The notes under the pieces: generated by a model
The model's input: only the letters and a program-made list of their open reading frames with translations
The model's database searches: none
Told to the model about the DNA's origin: nothing
Assembly: GCA_016297405.1 (NCBI GenBank)
Contig: JAEDGP010000106.1
Coordinates: 1-5,192, forward strand
Length of the DNA: 5,192 bases
Reading direction: 5' to 3'
Origin: Treponema sp.
GTDB taxonomy: Bacteria; Spirochaetota; Spirochaetia; Treponematales; Treponemataceae
Program-made: the position numbers and the translations under genes
In this document: positions 1 through 5,192 of the stretch, in pieces
How the letters are laid out: each line of letters opens with the position of its first letter
Position numbering within the stretch: position 1 is the first letter of the stretch

Positions 1-8
1 TACAAGAG

Positions 9-31
9 ATTGCCGTGTCGAGCACGGCAAT
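9..31. repeat. REP-like palindromic hairpin upstream of metY
   Basis: A perfect 9-bp inverted repeat, ATTGCCGTG (9-17) and CACGGCAAT (23-31), is separated by the 5-base loop TCGAG. No T-run follows on either strand, so it is a poor intrinsic terminator. On the minus strand it reads GTCATTGCCG...CGGCAATCTC. That shape resembles short dispersed intergenic palindromes found in many bacterial genomes, but the family assignment is inference from memory. It could also be the 3' end signal of a gene lying left of the window. Confidence 0.5.
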
Positions 32-44
32 GACTTATACTTAT

Positions 45-74
45 TGGACAGCCCCGAGCGCAACCGTGTACACT
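45..74 (+). promoter_or_regulatory. possible sigma-70-type promoter of metY
   Basis: TGGACA (45-50) matches the -35 consensus at 5 of 6 bases. TACACT (69-74) matches the -10 consensus at 4 of 6, with an 18-bp spacer. The -10 box overlaps the perfect palindrome GTGTACAC (66-73). A tandem ACTTAT repeat (33-44) lies just upstream. A start near 81 would leave a leader of about 40 nt before metY. The assignment is weak because this gap may be built largely of repeat sequence. Confidence 0.3.
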
Positions 75-78
75 CGCA

Positions 79-93
79 GGGGGCGTTGCCCCC
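79..93 (+). other. GC-rich stem-loop in the metY leader
   Basis: GGGGGC (79-84), loop GTT, GCCCCC (88-93) form a perfect 6-bp all-GC hairpin. An A-rich stretch follows, not a T-run, so it should not terminate transcription toward metY. It ends 18 nt before the AGGAG ribosome binding site (112-116). It could stabilise the 5' end of the mRNA, be part of a dispersed repeat, or belong to an upstream transcript. Confidence 0.5.
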
Positions 94-122
94 ACAAAAA
101 ATTAAAATAACAGGAGCTTAAT

Positions 123-1406
123 ATGAGCAATTATAAATTTGAAACATTACAATTACACGTAGGACAGGAAACAGCAGATCCAGCAACAGATTCTAGGGCA
201 GTGCCGATTTATCAGACAACTTCTTATGTATTCCATAATAGCCAGCATGCGGCAGATCGCTTTGGTTTGGCAGATGCAGGAAACATCTATGGCCGATTGA
301 CGAATTCAACACAGGATGTTTTGGAAAAACGAGTTGCGGCTTTGGAAGGAGGCTCTGCGGCATTGGCTTTGGCTTCGGGAGCGGCGGCCATTTCTTACAC
401 GATTGAGGCTTTGGCAGCAAACGGCGGACATATCGTTTCACAGAAAACGATTTACGGCGGTTCTTACAATTTGCTGGCTCACACTTTGCCACAGTACGGA
501 ATTTCGACGACTTTTGTTGACGCACATAATTTGAAGGAAGTTGAAGGTGCCATTCAGGAAAATACCCGCGCAATTTATCTTGAAACTTTGGGAAATCCTA
601 ACTCGGATATTCCTGATATCGATGCGATTGCTGAAATAGCACACAAGCACGGACTTCCGCTCGTAATCGACAATACTTTCGGAACGCCTTATCTTATCCG
701 ACCAATTGAGCATGGTGCGGATATCGTAGTTCATTCTGCAACAAAGTTTTTGGGCGGTCACGGAACAACTTTAGGTGGTATTATAGTAGAAAGCGGAAAA
801 TTCAACTGGAAGGAAAGCGGAAAATATCCTAACATTGCTTCTCCTAACCCAAGCTATCACGGGGTTTCCTTCTATGATGCTGTAGGACCTGCAGCCTTTG
901 TAACATACATCCGGGCAATTTTGCTTCGTGATACAGGAGCAACTATTTCGCCTTTCAATGCCTTCCTTCTTTTGCAGGGCGTGGAAACTCTTTCGCTTCG
1001 TCTTGACCGACATGCCGAAAATACAAAAAAGGTTGTTGAGTTCTTGAGTAAGCATCCGCAAGTACAGAAAGTTAACCATCCATCGCTTCCTGACCATCCG
1101 GATCATGACTTGTATCAGAAATATTTCCCGAATGGGGGCGCTTCAATTTTCACCTTCGAAATCAAGGGCGGAAAAGAAGCTGCCTGGAAATTTATCGATA
1201 ATCTGAAGATTTTCAGTTTGCTTGCAAACGTTGCTGATGTTAAATCTCTTGTAATTCATCCGGCTTCAACAACTCACAGCCAGTTGAACGACGAGGAACT
1301 TGCAGATCAGGGAATCACACAAAGCACCATTCGTCTTTCAATCGGAACGGAACATATCGACGACATTATCGCTGACTTGGAAGCTGGTTTTAAGGCTGCA
1401 AAGTAA
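123..1406 (+). CDS. metY: O-acetylhomoserine sulfhydrylase (O-acetyl-L-homoserine aminocarboxypropyltransferase)
   Basis: This is a cytoplasmic PLP enzyme of the Cys/Met metabolism family. It condenses O-acetyl-L-homoserine with sulfide to give homocysteine and acetate, and some members also accept methanethiol to give methionine. The 427-residue length is typical of the MetY branch and longer than most MetB/MetC proteins (about 380-400). Visible landmarks are Y56 and R58 in IYGRLTNST (cofactor phosphate contact from the partner subunit), Y111 in the YGGSY loop, D183 in VIDNTF (pyridine nitrogen), K208 in HSATKFLGGHG (Schiff-base lysine) and R404 in STIRLSIGTE (substrate carboxylate). All expected catalytic residues are present. 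The ATG start has AGGAG at 112-116 with 6-nt spacing. The stop lies 31 bp before the binding-protein gene with no terminator between them, so the two are probably co-transcribed. The family is secure. Preference for O-acetylhomoserine over other homoserine esters is inferred from the family. Confidence 0.93.
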   Translation: MSNYKFETLQLHVGQETADPATDSRAVPIYQTTSYVFHNSQHAADRFGLADAGNIYGRLTNSTQDVLEKRVAALEGGSAALALASGAAAISYTIEALAANGGHIVSQKTIYGGSYNLLAHTLPQYGISTTFVDAHNLKEVEGAIQENTRAIYLETLGNPNSDIPDIDAIAEIAHKHGLPLVIDNTFGTPYLIRPIEHGADIVVHSATKFLGGHGTTLGGIIVESGKFNWKESGKYPNIASPNPSYHGVSFYDAVGPAAFVTYIRAILLRDTGATISPFNAFLLLQGVETLSLRLDRHAENTKKVVEFLSKHPQVQKVNHPSLPDHPDHDLYQKYFPNGGASIFTFEIKGGKEAAWKFIDNLKIFSLLANVADVKSLVIHPASTTHSQLNDEELADQGITQSTIRLSIGTEHIDDIIADLEAGFKAAK

Positions 1407-1437
1407 CGGATTACTAAAACAAACAGGGGTATAGAAA

Positions 1438-2280
1438 ATGAATATAAAAAGAATTCCTAAGATTGCATTTTTGGCGCTTTTAGTTGCTATGAGTATAACA
1501 AGTCCTATTTCGGCAAAGTCAAAGGCTGGTCGAACTGTTGCACAAATCAAAAAGAGCGGGACAATAAAGATTGCTGTTTTCAGCGACAAAAAACCCTTCG
1601 GATATGTTGATGAAAACGGTTCTTATCAAGGTTATGACGTTTATTTCGGAAACAGAATTGCAAAAGACCTGGGTGTAAAGGTAAAGTATGTGCCAGTCGA
1701 AGCTGCTAGCAGAGTTGAAGTCCTTGCGACAGGAAAGGTAGATTTGGTTTTGGCAAACTTTACTGTAACTCCTGAGAGGGCTGAAAAAGTAGATTTTGCT
1801 TATCCTTATATGAAAGTCGCATTGGGTATCGTTTCTCCGAAAAGTGCCCTTGTGACAGATCCAAGTCAGCTTAATGGAAAAACTCTGATTATTGCAAAAG
1901 GTACGACGGCTGAAAGCTATTTTTCAAAAAATTATCCAGATATCAAGCTTTTGAAGTTTGATCAGTACTCGGAAGCCTACAATGCACTTTTGGATGGTCG
2001 TGGAGACGGCCTTTCCACTGACAATACTGAAGTTTTGGCCTGGGCAATCGAAAATCCTGACTTTGCAGTTGGAGCAGGTGCCGATTCTATCGGAAGTTTG
2101 GATGCAATTGCTCCTGCCGTTCAGAAGGGGAATAAAGACTTGCTGGATTGGCTGAATAATGAGATTGTCCAGCTTGGAAAGGAACGGTTTTTCCATGCAG
2201 ATTATGAGGCAACCCTTCGAAGCGTTTACGGAAAAGATTCCGATGCCGACAGTCTTGTAGTTGAAGGCGGAAAACTTTAA
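1438..2280 (+). CDS. ABC transporter periplasmic amino acid-binding protein, cysteine-binding CjaA-like
   Basis: This is a 280-residue family 3 extracellular solute-binding protein. Residues 1-26 form a Sec signal peptide: basic start, hydrophobic core at about 9-18, and probable signal peptidase I cleavage after I-S-A26. There is no lipobox and no cysteine in the whole protein, so it should be soluble in the periplasm. The mature part opens with an amino acid-receptor pattern (GTIKIAVFSDKKPFGYVDENG begins at 41). R114 in ANFTVTPERAE is the conserved arginine that holds the ligand alpha-carboxylate, and D195 in STDNTEV is the likely amino-group contact. The wording around 104-135 recalls Campylobacter CjaA, whose structure contained cysteine. 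With metY and cysK alongside, cysteine or cystine is the best ligand guess, but this is inference. The start ATG has AGGGG at 1425-1429. A strong terminator after the stop separates it from its permeases. Confidence 0.9.
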   Translation: MNIKRIPKIAFLALLVAMSITSPISAKSKAGRTVAQIKKSGTIKIAVFSDKKPFGYVDENGSYQGYDVYFGNRIAKDLGVKVKYVPVEAASRVEVLATGKVDLVLANFTVTPERAEKVDFAYPYMKVALGIVSPKSALVTDPSQLNGKTLIIAKGTTAESYFSKNYPDIKLLKFDQYSEAYNALLDGRGDGLSTDNTEVLAWAIENPDFAVGAGADSIGSLDAIAPAVQKGNKDLLDWLNNEIVQLGKERFFHADYEATLRSVYGKDSDADSLVVEGGKL

Positions 2281-2295
2281 GCAATTGACTATGTT

Positions 2296-2336
2296 GCCGT
2301 GCGCAAGGATTTGTCTTGTTGCACGGCGTTTTTTTT
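2296..2336 (+). terminator. intrinsic terminator inside the transporter operon
   Basis: GCCGTGC (2296-2302) pairs with GCACGGC (2321-2327). The stem continues inward through a G-U pair and a bulge to CAAG (2304-2307) with CTTG (2315-2318), leaving a 7-base loop. After one G come eight Ts (2329-2336). This is a textbook Rho-independent terminator on the + strand. Lying between the binding-protein gene and its permeases, it probably lets only part of transcription continue, giving more binding protein than membrane complex. Confidence 0.88.
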
Positions 2337-2352
2337 GAGGCAAAATGTTACC

Positions 2353-3012
2353 ATGGATTTTGAGTTCATAAGGCAAGTTACACCCTTGTATTTGGAAGCT
2401 GGATTTCTAACTCTTCGGATTGGTTTTTTGGGAATATTTTTTTCTTTTCTTCTGGGGATTTTCTGTGCTATGGCTCGTTATTGCAAGGTTCCTGTCTTGA
2501 ATGCAGTAGTCCGCGTTTACACCGAAATTTCAAGGAATTCTCCGCTTCTTATCCAACTGTTTTTTTTATATTTTGCGCTTCCCAAACTTGGGCTTCGTTT
2601 GAGCGGAACTCAGTGTGGCTTGATAGGTCTTACGTTTTTGGGCGGTTCCTATATGGCTGAAACTTTTAGAAGTGCTCTTGAAACTGTAGGTAAAAATCAG
2701 GTTGAAAGCGGGATGTGTGTAGGCTTGAATAGATGGCAACTCGTAAAATATGTGGTAATTCCTCAAGCGGCAAGCGTTTCGGTTCCGGGCATCGTTGCCA
2801 ACATTATTTTTTTGCTGAAGGAAACTTCGGTTTTCAGTGCAGTGGCCCTTGCAGATTTGATGTTTGTTGCAAAAGACTTAATCGGCCTTTATTACAAAAC
2901 TGAAGAGGCTCTTTTTCTTTTAGTGATTGCATATTTTATCATATTGCTCCCGATTTCGGTGGCTTCTCATTTCATTGAAAAAAGGATTCGCTATGGGCAA
3001 TTCGGCAATTGA
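2353..3012 (+). CDS. amino acid ABC transporter permease, HisM/HisQ family (first subunit)
   Basis: This 219-residue inner-membrane protein is one half of the transmembrane channel for a polar amino acid importer. It has about five hydrophobic segments (roughly 17-41, 63-80, 88-108, 142-165 and 186-208). The cytoplasmic EAA loop that docks on the ATPase spans about 118-139: E118, G124 and P137 are in place, although the usual EAA start is E-S-G here. The motif SRNSPLLIQLFF (60-71) is typical of the family. A longer frame opens at GTG 2299, but that start lies inside the terminator stem and would add an unrelated stretch with no ribosome binding site. ATG 2353, with GAGG at 2337-2340 (a rather long 12-nt spacing), gives the usual family length. 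Its end overlaps the next permease by 20 bp, which suggests translational coupling. Substrate cannot be read from this subunit. Confidence 0.88.
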   Translation: MDFEFIRQVTPLYLEAGFLTLRIGFLGIFFSFLLGIFCAMARYCKVPVLNAVVRVYTEISRNSPLLIQLFFLYFALPKLGLRLSGTQCGLIGLTFLGGSYMAETFRSALETVGKNQVESGMCVGLNRWQLVKYVVIPQAASVSVPGIVANIIFLLKETSVFSAVALADLMFVAKDLIGLYYKTEEALFLLVIAYFIILLPISVASHFIEKRIRYGQFGN

Positions 3013-3694
3013 CGCACTTTATACTTCATTCGGAGTCCTTTTCAAAGGACGGAATTTCATCAGGCTTTTGGGTGGGCTTTGGACAACTATTTGGATTGCA
3101 GCTGTTTCCGTTGTTCTTTCAATCATTCTTGGCTTTCTGTTTGGGATTTTGATGTCCAGAAAAAATCGGTTCGTAAGGATTATCAGCTACGCCTATCTTG
3201 AGTTTATGAGAATAATGCCACAGCTGGTCCTTCTTTTTCTTGCATATTTTGGAATTACACATTCTTTTGGCATTTCAATCTCGGGAGAAAGTGCGTCCAT
3301 CATTGTGTTTACCATGTGGGGATTGGCTGAAATGGGAGATTTGGTTCGAGGTTCCTTGCAGTCCATTCCGCATCATCAGTATGAAAGTGGCAGGGCCTTA
3401 GGTCTGACGGAAAGGCAGATTTTCATCTATATAATAATTCCCCAGACGATAAAAAGGCTCGTTCCATTGAGCATGAATTTGATTACGAGAATGATAAAAA
3501 CCACGTCTCTTGTTGTTTTTGTTGGGGTGATTGAAGTTGTCAAGGTTGGACAGCAAATTATCGAGGCGAACCGACTTACGGTTCCTTCAGCTTCAATTGC
3601 ACTTTATGGCGTAATTTTTATGATGTATTTTTTTGTATGTTGGCCTCTTTCGCTTATGGCGGATAGAATCGAAAAAAAACAAAGAGGTGAGTAA
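2993..3694 (+). CDS. amino acid ABC transporter permease, HisM/HisQ family (second subunit)
   Basis: This 233-residue membrane protein is the probable heterodimer partner of the preceding permease. Hydrophobic segments lie at about 29-53, 74-92, 100-112, 158-180 and 205-226. The EAA loop is at about 131-152 with E131, G137 and P150 (ESGRALGLTERQ...IIPQ). RIMPQLVLLFLAYFG (73-87) matches the family motif after the second segment. The frame can be opened from TTG 2927, but that lies within permease 1 and lacks a good ribosome binding site. ATG 2993 has AGGA at 2983-2986 with 6-nt spacing and starts 20 bp before the end of permease 1. Two different permeases plus one ATPase is the usual arrangement of HisQMP/GlnPQ-type importers. 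The GGTGA just before its stop serves as the ribosome binding site of the ATPase gene. Confidence 0.88.
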   Translation: MGNSAIDALYTSFGVLFKGRNFIRLLGGLWTTIWIAAVSVVLSIILGFLFGILMSRKNRFVRIISYAYLEFMRIMPQLVLLFLAYFGITHSFGISISGESASIIVFTMWGLAEMGDLVRGSLQSIPHHQYESGRALGLTERQIFIYIIIPQTIKRLVPLSMNLITRMIKTTSLVVFVGVIEVVKVGQQIIEANRLTVPSASIALYGVIFMMYFFVCWPLSLMADRIEKKQRGE

Positions 3695-3697
3695 GTT

Positions 3698-4462
3698 ATG
3701 GCACTTTTGCAGATAAAAAATCTAGAAAAATCATACGGTGATTCTCAGAAAATTCTGAAAGGCGTAAGTCTTGATGTTGAAAAGGGGGAAGTTGTTGTGA
3801 TTTTGGGTCCATCTGGTTGTGGAAAGTCAACGCTTCTTCGCTGCATAAATGGACTTGAAATGATTCAGTCAGGGGAAATTCTTTTAGACGCGGAAATTGT
3901 CAGTAATCGAAAAAAAGATATGCATCTTATTAGACAGAGAATCGGAATGGTTTTTCAAAGTTATGATCTTTTTCCGAATATGACGGTTCTGAAAAATATT
4001 CTTTTGGGGCCTGTGAAAGCGAAAAAACAAGACAAGAGGGAGGTTACTTTTCAGGCGGAAAAACTTCTTGCAAAGGTAGGGCTTTCAGATAAGAAAAATG
4101 TGTATCCGAGGGAACTTTCCGGTGGACAAAAACAGAGGGTAGCCATTGTCAGGTCTCTTTGCATGAATCCTGAAATTCTTTTGTTTGATGAAGTTACGGC
4201 TTCTCTTGATCCTGAAATGGTGCGGGAGGTTTTGGATGTGATGATGGATCTAGCAAAAGAAGGTCGGACCATGCTTATTGTGACTCACCAGATGGAATTT
4301 GCACGTGCCGTTGCTGACCGCATCGTTTTTATGGACGAGGGAGTCATTGTAGAAGAAAATAATCCTGAAGATTTTTTTACGAATCCAAAGACGGATCGAG
4401 CGAAAAGATTTTTGGAAGCGTTCCGCTTTGAAAAACGGATGAGTTATGCTGAAGGAATATGA
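3698..4462 (+). CDS. amino acid ABC transporter ATP-binding protein
   Basis: This 254-residue cytoplasmic ATPase drives the importer formed with the two upstream permeases. All ABC motifs are present: Walker A GPSGCGKST (37-45), Q-loop Q87 in VFQSYDLFPNMT, signature LSGGQKQR (140-147), Walker B with catalytic glutamate LLFDE (161-165), D-loop SLDPE (169-173) and switch histidine H197 in THQMEFA. Sequence and length fit the polar amino acid group (HisP/GlnQ). One small departure is DEVTASLD, where most relatives have DEPTSALD; the Pro-to-Val change should not remove activity. The start ATG follows a near-ideal GAGGTGA (3684-3690) at 7-nt spacing and lies 3 bp after the permease stop, showing tight coupling. 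The regulator gene follows after 24 bp with no terminator, so it probably shares this transcript. Confidence 0.94.
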   Translation: MALLQIKNLEKSYGDSQKILKGVSLDVEKGEVVVILGPSGCGKSTLLRCINGLEMIQSGEILLDAEIVSNRKKDMHLIRQRIGMVFQSYDLFPNMTVLKNILLGPVKAKKQDKREVTFQAEKLLAKVGLSDKKNVYPRELSGGQKQRVAIVRSLCMNPEILLFDEVTASLDPEMVREVLDVMMDLAKEGRTMLIVTHQMEFARAVADRIVFMDEGVIVEENNPEDFFTNPKTDRAKRFLEAFRFEKRMSYAEGI

Positions 4463-4486
4463 ATATTAGTTGAGGAGATTGATACA

Positions 4487-4912
4487 ATGCTTAAAATTTC
4501 TACACGTGGCCAGTATGCACTCTTAATAATGACTGATTTGGCAGAATGTGATCCTGAAAAATTTGTTTCGCTGAAACTATTGTCTCATCGCCATAATTTA
4601 TCTGTGAAATATCTTGAGCAGATTTTGAGTTTGCTTAGTAAAGATGGGCTGGTCTTTGGTCTTAGAGGTAATAACGGCGGTTACAAATTAGTAAAAGGTG
4701 CTGATAAATATACTGTGGCTGAAATACTGAAAGTAACAGAAGGAGATCTTGCTCCTAAAGGCACTGCGGAAAGCAATGCTGTGAGTAATGTTGGCAATAA
4801 TGCTTTTTGGGAAGATTTTAAAAAAGTCATATCTAATTTTTTGGAAAGCGTTACTTTGGAAAAACTTGTCGAGAAAAATCGAGAATTTAACGGATTTGAT
4901 TATTGCATATAA
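4487..4912 (+). CDS. Rrf2-family transcriptional regulator, CymR-like, without iron-sulfur cysteines
   Basis: This 141-residue winged-helix DNA-binding protein has clear Rrf2 hallmarks: ISTRGQYAL (4-12), the recognition-helix region LSVKYLEQILSLLSKDGLV (38-56) and the wing RGNNGGYKL (60-68). Iron-sulfur members such as IscR carry three cysteines around 92-104. Here that stretch (EGDLAPKGTAESNA, 85-98) has none, and the only cysteines are C21 and C140. The C-terminal part (FLESVTLEKLVE, then an end in GFDYCI) resembles Bacillus and Staphylococcus CymR as recalled, whose ends read similarly (FYI). CymR represses cysteine uptake and synthesis genes and acts in complex with CysK. Because cysK lies directly downstream and sulfur genes upstream, a cysteine-responsive role is likely but inferred. 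The ribosome binding site GAGGAG (4472-4477) is 9 nt from the ATG. The gene looks more AT-rich than its neighbours. Confidence 0.85.
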   Translation: MLKISTRGQYALLIMTDLAECDPEKFVSLKLLSHRHNLSVKYLEQILSLLSKDGLVFGLRGNNGGYKLVKGADKYTVAEILKVTEGDLAPKGTAESNAVSNVGNNAFWEDFKKVISNFLESVTLEKLVEKNREFNGFDYCI

Positions 4913-4934
4913 AAAAAACGATTTTTTTGATTAA

Positions 4935-4953
4935 ACCTATTGATTTGGTAGGT
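4935..4953. promoter_or_regulatory. candidate operator: inverted repeat over the cysK -35 region
   Basis: ACCTA (4935-4939) and TAGGT (4949-4953) form a perfect 5-bp inverted repeat with a 9-bp spacer. The candidate -35 box TTGATT lies inside it, so a dimer bound here would block RNA polymerase. The size suits an Rrf2-type dimer, and the gene just upstream encodes one. Binding by that protein is inference. Confidence 0.4.
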
Positions 4954-4968
4954 AATACGTGCTACACT
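4940..4968 (+). promoter_or_regulatory. candidate promoter for the cysK transcript
   Basis: TTGATT (4940-4945) and TACACT (4963-4968) each match the consensus at 4 of 6 bases, with the optimal 17-bp spacer. Transcription would begin near 4975 and give a leader of about 180 nt before cysK. The gap between the regulator and cysK is long enough to need its own promoter, and this is the best spaced pair seen in it. Confidence 0.45.
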
Positions 4969-5004
4969 ATGTCCGTAAAGACAAAGATAAAAAGGGTATT
5001 GATT

Positions 5005-5115
5005 ATGGAAATTGTTTTTAGGAATTATTTTGAAAAACTTGTAAGGGAAAATTTCAGGCGGGATTCCTGTTTTATTATTGTTTCGGAATATTGTAAATCC
5101 TTTTCATCGTTGTAA
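5005..5115 (+). CDS. possible 36-codon small ORF or leader peptide upstream of cysK
   Basis: The frame opens at ATG 5005 with AGGG at 4993-4996, a fair ribosome binding site at 8-nt spacing, and stops 41 bp before cysK. The peptide is unrecognised. Its first half is charged and aromatic (FRNYFEKLVRENFRR) and its second half is hydrophobic and Ser/Cys-rich: Cys codons at 5068 and 5092, and five Ser codons in the last 16. It would lie on the leader of the cysK transcript from the candidate promoter. A TTG-started longer frame from 4903 would begin inside the regulator gene and before the promoter, so it is not favoured. Translation is not established. The frame may be chance, or it may be a regulatory upstream ORF sensing cysteine or serine supply. 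Confidence 0.3.
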   Translation: MEIVFRNYFEKLVRENFRRDSCFIIVSEYCKSFSSL

Positions 5116-5156
5116 AAAATAAAGACAATAACAAATTAATTTATAGGAGAAAAATT

Positions 5157-5192
5157 ATGTCAAATATTTATACAAGCGCTGACCAGCTTATC
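5157..5192 (+). CDS. cysK: cysteine synthase (O-acetylserine sulfhydrylase), 5' end only
   Basis: Only the first 12 codons (MSNIYTSADQLI) fall in the window, and the frame is open at the right edge. The start ATG has AGGAGA (5145-5150) with 6-nt spacing. From memory, an N-terminus of this form, -IYTSADQLIG, is characteristic of CysK-type O-acetylserine sulfhydrylases, PLP enzymes that make cysteine from O-acetylserine and sulfide in the cytoplasm. The adjacent CymR-like regulator and metY fit. No catalytic residue is visible because the PLP lysine would lie beyond the window, so the call rests on a short match and context. Confidence 0.72.
   Translation, partial: MSNIYTSADQLI

Noticed and set aside
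1..122. SAM riboswitch or T-box leader before metY
   Set aside because: The hairpins do not show the SAM-I core or a T-box motif, and the leader after the candidate promoter is only about 40 nt.
193..573. 126-codon open frame on the minus strand inside metY
   Set aside because: It is a shadow of metY: the translation is rich in K, P and S with no recognisable fold, and the + strand gene is unambiguous. The same applies to the minus-strand frames at 438-761, 771-1106, 1338-1589, 1924-2376, 2087-2284, 2566-2766 and 4051-4272, and to the + strand frames at 316-534 and 1958-2155.
2285..2313. TTGACT (2285-2290) as the -35 of a promoter for the permease genes
   Set aside because: The -35 is good, but no acceptable -10 lies 16-18 bp downstream, and the transcript would begin inside the terminator stem.
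2299..2352. 18-codon N-terminal extension of permease 1 from GTG 2299
   Set aside because: It is encoded by the terminator hairpin and T-run, has no ribosome binding site, and would make the protein longer than the family norm. ATG 2353 is preferred.
2927..2992. 22-codon N-terminal extension of permease 2 from TTG 2927
   Set aside because: It lies wholly within permease 1 in another frame. ATG 2993 has AGGA at ideal spacing.
4911..4928. A-run, CGA, T-run as a terminator after the rrf2 gene
   Set aside because: The stem would be only A-U pairs (about 7 bp), which is too weak for a confident terminator. It may still cause slight termination.
4903..5004. TTG-started 70-codon frame running from the end of rrf2
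   Set aside because: It starts inside rrf2 with no ribosome binding site and crosses the candidate promoter. Only the part from ATG 5005 has start signals.
1..5192. CRISPR array, phage, transposase, toxin-antitoxin or defence system
   Set aside because: No spaced direct repeats and no gene of these types were seen. The genes form a coherent sulfur metabolism and transport locus.

Overview
The window reads as a sulfur amino acid locus, with every supported gene on the + strand. The genes are moderately AT-rich, have clear AGGAG/GAGGTGA-type ribosome binding sites, and include a soluble, non-lipidated solute-binding protein with a Sec signal peptide, which suggests a diderm cell. From general recall of the protein sequences the best guess is a Treponema-like spirochaete. 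This is inference: no rRNA or marker gene is present, and a clostridial relative is not excluded.

Layout. Positions 1-122 are intergenic and dense in palindromes: a REP-like hairpin at 9-31, a possible promoter at 45-74, and a very GC-rich hairpin at 79-93. Then come metY (O-acetylhomoserine sulfhydrylase, 123-1406) and, 31 bp later, a polar amino acid/cysteine-type periplasmic binding protein (1438-2280). A strong intrinsic terminator (2296-2336) follows inside the transporter operon. Beyond it are two HisM/HisQ-type permeases (2353-3012 and 2993-3694, overlapping by 20 bp), the ATPase (3698-4462) and an Rrf2-family regulator (4487-4912) that lacks the IscR iron-sulfur cysteines and resembles CymR. 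The last gap, 4913-5156, holds a candidate promoter with an inverted repeat over its -35 box and a 36-codon open frame with its own ribosome binding site. The window ends in the first 12 codons of a cysteine synthase (cysK, from 5157).

How they fit together. MetY makes homocysteine from O-acetylhomoserine and sulfide. The ABC transporter probably imports cysteine, cystine or a related amino acid. CysK makes cysteine from O-acetylserine and sulfide. The CymR-like protein is the natural candidate to control all three in response to cysteine status. In Bacillus and Staphylococcus CymR works together with CysK, so finding its gene next to cysK supports this reading. The module is made of known families. 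The least explained parts are the cysK leader, the terminator inside the operon and the palindrome-rich metY upstream region. Two gene starts need to be placed downstream of the longest open frame: permease 1 at ATG 2353 and permease 2 at ATG 2993.
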